Shown here: one piece after another, positions 57,777 through 64,000 of the stretch
Layout of the letters: each line of letters opens with the position of its first letter
Position numbering within the stretch: position 1 is the stretch's first letter
Assembly: GCF_020531985.1 (NCBI RefSeq)
Contig: NZ_JAJAVQ010000006.1
Span: 205,995 to 269,994, forward strand
Source of the DNA: Rheinheimera aquimaris
Lineage (GTDB): Bacteria; Pseudomonadota; Gammaproteobacteria; Enterobacterales; Alteromonadaceae
Reading direction: 5' to 3'
DNA length: 64,000 bases
Translations under genes and position numbers: made by a program
The notes under the pieces: generated by a model
Databases searched by the model: none
Told to the model about the DNA's origin: nothing
Seen by the model: only the letters and a program-made list of their open reading frames with translations

Positions 57777-57894
57777 ATCGTGATGCCCTTATTGTCTTGA
57801 TTTTGGCAAGTGGGGCGATGATAACACTTTCACGGCGGCTGTGGCACAATGTTGCCATGTTGTATGTTTGAAATATCGGGCTGTGGAGATTTAG

Positions 57895-58593
57895 TTGGCA
57901 GCATTACAGTTAGCTCTGGACGAAATAAGTTATCTGCTTACTTACAGTAGTAAAAGACGAAGCGTGGCGTTACAAATCGCTGATGGGAAATTGACGGTAA
58001 GAGCCCCGGTGGGGGTGAGCGTTGCTGAAGTTAATGCTTTAATTGCCAGAAAGCAGTCCTGGATTACAAAACATCTTAGCCAGACGCAGGTGCAACATAC
58101 TTCCGACTGGCTGAAACAGGGCTGTGTTCCTTTACTTGATCAACTATTGCCGTTTCAGGTGCAAAGCGCTTCGGTTTCTGGCGTCATGCTGTCCGATGGT
58201 TCAGTTATTGTATCAATGTCAAAACGTGCCAGACCGACCAATGCTAAGTTGCGTCAGTTATTGACTGACTGGTATAAGCAGCAGGCCAACACTTGGTTTA
58301 CTGAGCGTGTTACATTCTGGCAGCGGGAGATGAATTTAACATCAGCTGCACTTACCATAGGTAATTGGAAAACGAAATGGGGATACTGTAAAAGCAATGC
58401 AGAGCTGGGATTTAACTGGCGCTTAATGATGGCGCCCGTATGGATAGCAGACTATGTTGTTGTGCACGAACTCGCTCATTTGCGCCACCTTAACCATTCA
58501 GAGCAGTTCTGGCAACTGGTGCAGCACTACTACCCTCGGCATACAGACGCTAAGCGATGGTTGAAGCAAAATCAGCAGCGACTTGAGTTGTAA
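57895..58593 (+). CDS. YgjP-like (DUF45) zinc metallopeptidase
   Basis: 232 residues with TTG start at 57895 (GGAG upstream, no better ATG). The C-terminal half has the catalytic VVHELAHLRHLNHSEQFW, an HExxH site with a third His. Core family motifs KWGYCKSNAELGFNWRLMMAP and DYVVVHELAH are complete. The role of YgjP is not well defined. A GC-rich hairpin follows. Confidence 0.9.
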   Translation: MAALQLALDEISYLLTYSSKRRSVALQIADGKLTVRAPVGVSVAEVNALIARKQSWITKHLSQTQVQHTSDWLKQGCVPLLDQLLPFQVQSASVSGVMLSDGSVIVSMSKRARPTNAKLRQLLTDWYKQQANTWFTERVTFWQREMNLTSAALTIGNWKTKWGYCKSNAELGFNWRLMMAPVWIADYVVVHELAHLRHLNHSEQFWQLVQHYYPRHTDAKRWLKQNQQRLEL

Positions 58594-58599
58594 AAAAAG

Positions 58600-58619
58600 C
58601 GCCGGCATTAAAGCCGGCG
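58600..58619 (+). terminator. Hairpin after the YgjP-like gene
   Basis: CGCCGGC/GCCGGCG (58600-58606 with 58613-58619) with loop ATTAAA starts six bases after the stop codon. It is followed by TAAAT rather than a T-run, so it may be a weak terminator. Confidence 0.55.
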
Positions 58620-58836
58620 TAAATACTAGGACATCGAAACAGGAGAGAAATGGTACTACCTAACAACTACTGTAAGATGAGACTGTGGCCATTCAAATTA
58701 ATTCAAAATATTTTTAGTATTTTTTGCCGCTGCTTTGCATTTGCATCAGCCGCTGATTTAAGCTCAGCCTATTCAGGCGATGCCTTAATAAAGTAAGGCG
58801 GTGCTTTGGGGACAACCAATATTGGAATTAACACTA

Positions 58837-59559
58837 ATGACGAATCTTTTACGCCTGCAGCAATTAGCCAAGCTGCTGGATGTCACCAGATTACAGGATG
58901 ACGAAACAAATGCCTCTTTTGACAGTTGGTTGGCATCATTACCTGCTATACCTGCTGCAGCGTATTGCGTTTATCCTCAGTATTTGATGTCACTGTTAAA
59001 CTGGCCGGCGCGTCAGAAACCGTCAGCTATTGCAACCGTGGTTAATTTTCCTTCAGGTGATTTATCCGCAGAGCGGGTTTGCCAACAGATCAAACAGGCG
59101 CTGTCTGCGGGGGTAACAGAAATCGATTGTGTGCTGCCATATAAAATGTTGCTGCGCGGAGAGTACGACGAAGTAAAAAGCTTTCTGCAAAGTGTTCGCA
59201 AAGCCTGCGCGGGTAGCTGTTTAAAAATTATTATTGAGTCTGGTGAACTAACAACAGCGCAACAAATAACAGTGGCCAGTGAACTTGTAATTGAAGCAGG
59301 CGCTGACTTTATTAAAACATCTACTGGTAAAGTGCCGACAGGCGTTACAGAAGAAGCTGCCCGTATTATTCTGACGGTGATAGCTGCAGCAAAACGTGAC
59401 GTGGGTTTTAAAGCATCTGGTGGGGTGCGCACGGTAGAGCAAGCTCTGAAATTAGTAGAATTATATGAAGAGCTTACAGGGAAGCTAGCACTTAGTAGTG
59501 GTCTGCGTATTGGTGCCAGTGCGTTGGTTTATGAGCTGGCCGAGCGGCTGGCTGAATAG
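58837..59559 (+). CDS. deoC: Deoxyribose-phosphate aldolase
   Basis: 240 residues from the ATG at 58837; the upstream reading from 58801 adds an unrelated 12-residue segment. It cleaves 2-deoxyribose 5-phosphate in nucleoside catabolism. TIM-barrel active-site stretches are present: FIKTSTGKVPTGVT and GFKASGGVRTVEQA (two catalytic Lys), and EIDCVLPYKMLLRGEY. No deoA, deoB or deoD is adjacent. Confidence 0.94.
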   Translation: MTNLLRLQQLAKLLDVTRLQDDETNASFDSWLASLPAIPAAAYCVYPQYLMSLLNWPARQKPSAIATVVNFPSGDLSAERVCQQIKQALSAGVTEIDCVLPYKMLLRGEYDEVKSFLQSVRKACAGSCLKIIIESGELTTAQQITVASELVIEAGADFIKTSTGKVPTGVTEEAARIILTVIAAAKRDVGFKASGGVRTVEQALKLVELYEELTGKLALSSGLRIGASALVYELAERLAE

Positions 59560-59562
59560 TTA

Positions 59563-61194
59563 TCAGCGCCGCATTTCATCCCGCAGCTTATCAAACTGTT
59601 GCAGCAGCTCTTTGTAACGTACACGGTGATGTTCGGGTAATGGCATGTTATCCACGACACGGAAGGTTTTTTTACATCGGTCAAACAGTTCAGCTGACTT
59701 ACGCTTCTGCTGACTATTCAGTAACTGTATTGAAGCCTGGATCAGGTTCAGCGCACTACCGGTGTTCATTGGAGCAAGCTCCAGTGCAGCTTCAAATTGT
59801 TTGACTGCTGCGTTAAAGTTACCTTCCTTATAGCTTTTGATGCCAGCTTTATTCAGTTCACCAAACTGTTGCTGCTTTTTATCAACGAAATGTTGCTGAT
59901 CACTAAATAAGGTTTTTAGCAGTGGATTTTTCATCAGCTCAGCAGGTACCAGCTGCGTCAGGCTTTGAGCCTGCTCAAACTCACCAATCTGGTTTAACAA
60001 AAATATGGCGTCCGGCAACACCTGGTGTTGTTCGGACAACTGGTCGGCAACGGCGGCATAAGTTTTCTTCGCCTGATATTGCGCACCGCTAAGCGACTCT
60101 AATCTGGCTTGGCACAACGCTTCAAATAGGCCAAAATCGATTTCGCGTGTCATACCTTCGTCACGTTTCACGCGTTGTAACGCCAGAGAAACCTCTTGCA
60201 GATAACGGTTACGTTGGTTGGGGTCATCTGTTCTCACGGCGGCATCAATTACAGTGCGTATATAGTTCAGCAGATGCACGATATCTTGCTTAATGGAACG
60301 TCGGGTGATCTCATATAGTTGCTTACTGGCCTGAACCTGTAGCGGAACATTATTAAGTTTGCGTGCAATCTCAATGAGCAAGTACTGTCGTGGCATACTA
60401 TAAGGCGCTATTTCAGCAGCTGTCTGGATGCTGCTAAACGCTTGCTCCTGATCGCCGGTGGCCTGATAAGTCATGGCTTGTATGTCGTAGGCTTCAGCAA
60501 AATAGCGATTGCTTTCGATTGCTTCCTGGCATAACGCCAAACTTTCATCAAAACGTTGTAATTCGAAACATAATTTCGCTTGCAGCAACAGCGCCCAACC
60601 GCTGCGATGCTGATTGAGACTGTTTAGCAGTATCAATTCAGCTTCATCGTACCGATGCAGAATGAGTAAGTTCTCTACCATAACTCTCTTACAAAATTGC
60701 TGATAACGGCTTTCGCTTGCGATTGCCTGCTGGCATAACTCAATTGCCCGTTCAGGCTGGTCGTCGAACAATGCCTGATACAGGGCTGCTAATTGGGATT
60801 TCTTGCGTTGTATACGCTGAATGCGGCTGCGTAATACGTTTTGTGAAAAGGGTTTGACCAGATAATCATCTGGCTCGAGTTCGACAGCACTCATAACCAT
60901 AGGAACTTTGTTTTCGCCAGTAACCAGCATAAAGATACTGTGAGGCGCCAATAGCTTTTTTTCTCTTAGGTCTTCAAGCAGCTGCTTACCGTTTTTTCCC
61001 ACGCCTAAGTGATAATCAACAAAGAGTACATCGTAACTGACGGTGGCGCACTTTGCTAATGCCTGTTCTCCTGTCGGCGAAAAGGCAACGTTTGTTGCCC
61101 CCATTTGATATAAAATACCTTTAAACATCAATTGGAAAGCCCGTTGATCGTCAACAATAAGAACGCGTTGATTTTCAAGCGTTTTGTTATCCAT
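59563..61194 (-). CDS. Response regulator with C-terminal TPR domain
   Basis: 543 residues from the ATG at 61194 (a GTG three codons earlier is an alternative). An N-terminal receiver domain (about 8-130) has the acidic pair IVDD and phospho-Asp D60 in LFVDYHLG. About 400 residues of TPR helices follow (for example AVKQFEAALELAPMNTG). There is no DNA-binding or enzymatic output, so it probably acts by protein contacts. Such REC-TPR proteins are common in Shewanella, Vibrio and relatives. No kinase is adjacent. Target unknown. Confidence 0.88.
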   Translation of the reverse strand: MDNKTLENQRVLIVDDQRAFQLMFKGILYQMGATNVAFSPTGEQALAKCATVSYDVLFVDYHLGVGKNGKQLLEDLREKKLLAPHSIFMLVTGENKVPMVMSAVELEPDDYLVKPFSQNVLRSRIQRIQRKKSQLAALYQALFDDQPERAIELCQQAIASESRYQQFCKRVMVENLLILHRYDEAELILLNSLNQHRSGWALLLQAKLCFELQRFDESLALCQEAIESNRYFAEAYDIQAMTYQATGDQEQAFSSIQTAAEIAPYSMPRQYLLIEIARKLNNVPLQVQASKQLYEITRRSIKQDIVHLLNYIRTVIDAAVRTDDPNQRNRYLQEVSLALQRVKRDEGMTREIDFGLFEALCQARLESLSGAQYQAKKTYAAVADQLSEQHQVLPDAIFLLNQIGEFEQAQSLTQLVPAELMKNPLLKTLFSDQQHFVDKKQQQFGELNKAGIKSYKEGNFNAAVKQFEAALELAPMNTGSALNLIQASIQLLNSQQKRKSAELFDRCKKTFRVVDNMPLPEHHRVRYKELLQQFDKLRDEMRR

Positions 61195-61307
61195 CAGTAC
61201 CACATTAATTCAACAGTAATTTGCGACTAAGTGTCGGAAATATCTGACAGATAAGCAAGAAAATATTAGGATGGAGTGCTGCTATAAGCATTGTGTAAAT
61301 AGGAAGA

Positions 61308-61392
<85 letters not shown>

Positions 61393-61453
61393 ACGAGTGG
61401 ACGGCATATTATCAAACTCACTTTTGATGTAAAGCCATTTACTAAACTTTTTT

Positions 61454-61480
61454 ATCTGACTGCCGATAATTCAGTCAGAT
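61454..61480 (+). repeat. Inverted repeat just before the VC2046-family gene
   Basis: ATCTGACTG (61454-61462) and CAGTCAGAT (61472-61480) are perfect 9-base arms around a 9-base spacer. The downstream arm ends nine bases before the ATG at 61489, so it could be an operator or a hairpin affecting translation. Confidence 0.8.
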
Positions 61481-61488
61481 AAGAAGGT

Positions 61489-61989
61489 ATGACGCCGCAG
61501 AACGGTTTATTCAGAATGATTATTAACGAATGGCAGCTTGATTCCAAACTGAATACTGCGCTTCAGCACGCGCAGCGGGCAGATTTTTCTTTATATCTGG
61601 CTTTGCTGTCGCCTGCTGTTGAAGAATCCGCCGAGTTTCTAACACCTGATGCGGTGTCAGAGATAAAAGTAAGCGAAGATTTGTATAACAAATTTGGAAT
61701 TCGTCCGGCACGAAGCTTCGCTATGGAACAAGACGATCTCAAGGTACTCAGCCGACATACCCAAGCGTTATTGCAAGGCGGTTTGGCGAGCTTAAAATTG
61801 GCAATGAGTATGAATACCGCACCATTGCAACAACATGATGATAAGAAAAGGCTTAGCAACGATGTCTTTCAGGCGTTGAGCTTGCATAGTCAAAGACGGG
61901 TTTTGCAGCCGGAATTAACAAAACCGCAAGCCGACCCTGCCGCTATGTATGAGGTATTGCAGCAGCTGAATGCTGGAGAAGCAGCCTAG
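61489..61989 (+). CDS. VC2046/SO_2500 family protein
   Basis: 166 residues, soluble, helical. The pattern HAQRADFSLYLALLSPAVEE and YNKFGIRPARSFAMEQDDLKVLSRHTQALLQGG fits this family of marine gammaproteobacteria. Function unknown. The ATG at 61489 has AGAAGG unusually close; the internal Met at 61516 is an alternative start. It is convergent with ychJ. Confidence 0.75.
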   Translation: MTPQNGLFRMIINEWQLDSKLNTALQHAQRADFSLYLALLSPAVEESAEFLTPDAVSEIKVSEDLYNKFGIRPARSFAMEQDDLKVLSRHTQALLQGGLASLKLAMSMNTAPLQQHDDKKRLSNDVFQALSLHSQRRVLQPELTKPQADPAAMYEVLQQLNAGEAA

Positions 61990-61993
61990 TTTA

Positions 61994-62473
61994 TTAAATT
62001 TGACTGCCTGAGACTAAATGTTGCTGGCATTGTTTGAATTTTTTCCCACTATTGCAGGGACACTGATCATTTCGCTGTATCTTCCTTGGGGTTTGCTCCA
62101 TTAATATGCCATTGAGGTAATACCATCTATCTTCGAGCACAAAACGTGAGCGTTCCCGAAATTGATATAGCAGATTATGCTGCATATATTTCACCGTAAA
62201 CTCGACAAAACCCTCTTTTACACTTTGCTCCGCGTTGTGTACATCTAACTTGATAAAGTGGCTGTCATGCGCAAAAGCGGCCAGGGCTGCTGCTGGGTTT
62301 TCTTGCCGCATTGAAGGGTGATATGTTTGGTATATATAATCAATGGCTTTATGGCAGTATGCACTATAACGAGAGCGCATTAATTGCTCGCAATAGCTAA
62401 CCTGCACCTGCCCACTAATAAAAGTATGGCAACATAAGTCAAAAGGTTTAGCGGAACCACAATAACATTGCAT
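61994..62473 (-). CDS. ychJ: YchJ family SEC-C protein
   Basis: 159 residues. An N-terminal Cys motif (CYCGSAKPFDLCCH) and a C-terminal SEC-C zinc motif (NDQCPCNSGKKFKQCQQH) flank an NTF2-like domain with the typical SRYSAYCHKAIDYIYQTYHPSMR. Function unknown; the SEC-C motif resembles the end of SecA. Length matches E. coli YchJ. Confidence 0.93.
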   Translation of the reverse strand: MQCYCGSAKPFDLCCHTFISGQVQVSYCEQLMRSRYSAYCHKAIDYIYQTYHPSMRQENPAAALAAFAHDSHFIKLDVHNAEQSVKEGFVEFTVKYMQHNLLYQFRERSRFVLEDRWYYLNGILMEQTPRKIQRNDQCPCNSGKKFKQCQQHLVSGSQI

Positions 62474-62547
62474 AACGACAAGTCACATATACTGATGTCG
62501 CAATTCTACCGCATGCTATCCCTGTTGTCCTGTGAAGATGCAGGTGG

Positions 62548-62991
62548 TTAATGTGTAAATACTGTCTGTGCTATGGGTTCACTCTGATAGAAGCAAATAT
62601 TGTTTTTGGCAGCAAGCTTTCGGCACTGTTCTAACTGTTGTTGCTTCAAAGGCTTTCCAAAGTTGATAACCACTTTGCAACGGGCTGAGGTAAGAGCCTG
62701 TGTTAGAGTTGCCGCCAGATCGCTAATTTGCTTTTGATGTACGACCAGAACATTATGCAAAGACAATTGATAATTCTCTGCCCACTCTTTATCTGGCAAG
62801 CTCGGAGGTGCCACAAGCAGTATCCATCCATCCTGACTTTGATGTTGCTTGATTAACTGTAAAAGGCTTTGCCGGGGGAGGAGGCTGCTACTATCTGCAT
62901 TGATGCCGGCATTAACGAGAGTTTGCAATACACAACTGTCGCGGTCAGCAGTTGATTGAAATAATGAACGACGCAATACATTGTTATACAT
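62548..62991 (-). CDS. sulA: SulA-like SOS cell-division inhibitor
   Basis: 147 residues. The central part follows SulA: WILLVAPPSLPDKEWAENYQLSLHNVLVVHQKQ, then LTQALTSARCKVVINFGKPL. In E. coli SulA blocks FtsZ assembly after DNA damage. Similarity is moderate, but a LexA box 25 bases upstream of the ATG strongly supports the assignment. It is divergent from the DUF3581 gene. Confidence 0.85.
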   Translation of the reverse strand: MYNNVLRRSLFQSTADRDSCVLQTLVNAGINADSSSLLPRQSLLQLIKQHQSQDGWILLVAPPSLPDKEWAENYQLSLHNVLVVHQKQISDLAATLTQALTSARCKVVINFGKPLKQQQLEQCRKLAAKNNICFYQSEPIAQTVFTH

Positions 62992-63015
62992 ACAGTCACC
63001 TAGTGGTTATTTATA

Positions 63016-63035
63016 CAGTGTATGTATATACAGTA
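63016..63035 (-). promoter_or_regulatory. LexA (SOS) box of the sulA-like gene
   Basis: On the minus strand the site reads TACTGTATATACATACACTG, matching the gammaproteobacterial SOS box TACTGTATATATATACAGTA at 17 of 20 positions. It starts 25 bases upstream of the sulA-like ATG. It could also affect the divergent DUF3581 gene 120 bases away, but the distance makes that less likely. Confidence 0.88.
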
Positions 63036-63085
63036 TTTGCCTGTTGAACGAAAAGCAAGCATTTTTTGCAAAAATTATCGATAGA

Positions 63086-63105
63086 CTGGCTAGACCATTA
63101 GCCAG
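63086..63105 (+). promoter_or_regulatory. Inverted repeat upstream of DUF3581 gene, FadR-like spacing
   Basis: CTGGCTA (63086-63092) and TAGCCAG (63099-63105) flank GACCAT, so the site contains CTGG-CTA-GACC. This shares the CTGGnnnGAC core of FadR operators. It lies about 50 bases before the ATG. A different regulator could use the same dyad. Confidence 0.35.
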
Positions 63106-63154
63106 ACTAATTTAGGTAGAATGGCCGCCTTGGCGCATTAAAGATAGGTAATAG

Positions 63155-63853
63155 ATGTTGTTAGAAAAGTATGTTCAGGGAAATGGTGAGTATTTTAGCT
63201 TTACCCGTAAGCAGGCAAGTGACTTTGCAAAACAAGTCGCCTCTGACTTTAATCCTATACATGATGAGGATGCGAAGCGCTTCTGCGTGCCAGGCGATTT
63301 GCTTTTTTCGTATCTGTTAACCCGCTATGGTATTGCACAGCGTCTTAGCTGTCAGTTTTCTGGTATGGTTGGTGCTGATATAGAATTGCATTGCGCTGAA
63401 GATCAGGACGTCATTGCTATTAAGGATGGTCAGGATAAACAGTATCTCTCATTTCAGCGCAGCGGGCCATCTCAGCAAGACTTGAATGTGATAGAGCCGC
63501 TGATTCAGGATTATGTCAGATTTTCCGGTCAGAACTTTCCTCATATATTACAGCCATTAATGCAACGACATAATGTAATGATTAATCCTCAGCGCCCGCT
63601 GGTGATATATGAAAGCATGGCATTGGAGTTTGATTTTTTACCTTCACAGAAAGTAGATTTAAGTTTGACGTCATCATCATTGGCAGTTGAAGGGAAAAGA
63701 GGCAATGCATTATTGCAATTCTCACTGAAAGAGAATGGTAAATTAATCGGCTCTGGGGAGAAGCGGATGATTTTAAGTAATCTTGTTCCTTACGACAATG
63801 AGCAAATGACTCAAATGGTGCTGGAATACAACAGTCGCAAAGCTGTGGCCTGA
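63155..63853 (+). CDS. DUF3581 protein with MaoC-like hydratase signature
   Basis: 232 residues, no signal. It fits DUF3581 of marine gammaproteobacteria. Residues 19-40 (KQASDFAKQVASDFNPIHDE) resemble the MaoC/hydratase-2 motif, with D31, N33 and H36 in the catalytic Asp-x-Asn-Pro-x-His order. This suggests a hot-dog fold acting on acyl-CoA-like substrates, but no enzyme activity is known for the family. It is divergent from the sulA-like gene. Confidence 0.85.
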   Translation: MLLEKYVQGNGEYFSFTRKQASDFAKQVASDFNPIHDEDAKRFCVPGDLLFSYLLTRYGIAQRLSCQFSGMVGADIELHCAEDQDVIAIKDGQDKQYLSFQRSGPSQQDLNVIEPLIQDYVRFSGQNFPHILQPLMQRHNVMINPQRPLVIYESMALEFDFLPSQKVDLSLTSSSLAVEGKRGNALLQFSLKENGKLIGSGEKRMILSNLVPYDNEQMTQMVLEYNSRKAVA

Positions 63854-63923
63854 CGAATTTTTTAGAAATACGGCTGTTTTGCTTGTTTTCTGGGCGGTTG
63901 ATATATTTTTCTCAATTTACCTG

Positions 63924-63958
63924 TTGCACGTGTTCAAAAACGCCCTATAATGCGCGCC
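63924..63958 (+). promoter_or_regulatory. Strong promoter with GC-rich discriminator (stable-RNA type)
   Basis: TTGCAC (63924-63929), a 16-base spacer, then a perfect TATAAT (63946-63951) and a GC-rich discriminator GCGCGCC (63952-63958). This is the layout of rRNA and tRNA promoters under stringent control. The last 40 bases contain no gene, so the product lies beyond the window; an rRNA operon or tRNA cluster is the best guess. Confidence 0.6.
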
Positions 63959-64000
63959 ATGCCACGGGGTGCTGCGAAAACACAGTCTCCGAGCGGTTTG

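Overview
The window is a chromosomal segment of a gammaproteobacterium. Several features point to the Alteromonadales/Rheinheimera-Alishewanella neighbourhood: the marine gammaproteobacterial families DUF3081, DUF3581 and VC2046/SO_2500, E. coli-like gene pairs (gcvR-bcp / dapA-bamC, bepA-yfgD beside perM, yffB-dapE, yejK / yejL-yejM), and a lysine riboswitch on lysC. This placement is inferred from gene content. No 16S gene lies inside the window.

Region 1 (1-9.9 kb) is a dense, comparatively AT-rich signalling block. It holds a membrane sensor histidine kinase cut by the window edge, a REC-PAS-GGDEF-EAL regulator, a 1485-residue CHASE-PAS-HisKA-REC-REC-HPt hybrid kinase, and a REC-GGDEF diguanylate cyclase. 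Together they look like a phosphorelay feeding c-di-GMP synthesis and breakdown. Region 2 (9.9-19.9 kb) has a 450-base gap with a possible gene remnant, a short CstA-family transporter, a TPR-GGDEF protein, the ydbH-ynbE-ydbL envelope lipid-transport operon, an M28 aminopeptidase lipoprotein and small unknown proteins. Region 3 (19.9-34.9 kb) is housekeeping metabolism: riboswitch-controlled lysC, queC and queE, rmuC, yfgD-wrbA, bepA, perM, a PQQ-type sugar dehydrogenase, bcp, gcvR, dapA and bamC.

Region 4 (35-41.3 kb) holds marC, a DUF2066 protein, hda, and the pheS-pheT-ihfA operon. Region 5 (41.4-47.9 kb) is a tightly coupled cluster of a TudS/YbgA-like fusion, a photolyase, an NTF2-like protein, a flavin amine-oxidase-like protein, a DUF1365 protein and a cyclopropane-fatty-acid-synthase-like methyltransferase, followed by csbD. 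This arrangement is known from light or singlet-oxygen stress loci that repair DNA and modify membrane lipids. Region 6 (48-56 kb) has cvfB, rlmF, the yejK / yejLM locus with an unusually short YejM, and a five-gene operon (EIIA-like, yffB, dapE, a VanY-like peptidase, DUF2897).

Region 7 (56-64 kb) contains an AT-rich gap with an inverted pair of DnaA boxes, yfbV, xthA, a YgjP-like metallopeptidase, deoC, a TPR response regulator, tRNA-Tyr, a VC2046-family protein, ychJ, a LexA-controlled sulA-like gene and a DUF3581 protein. The window ends on a strong promoter with a GC-rich discriminator that resembles a stable-RNA promoter. No CRISPR array, prophage or insertion sequence was seen. The most unusual items are the DnaA-box cluster, the phr/lipid cluster with stacked palindromes upstream, the EIIA-like protein lacking phospho-histidines, a long RNA-like stem structure after lysC, and a MaoC-like signature in the DUF3581 protein.
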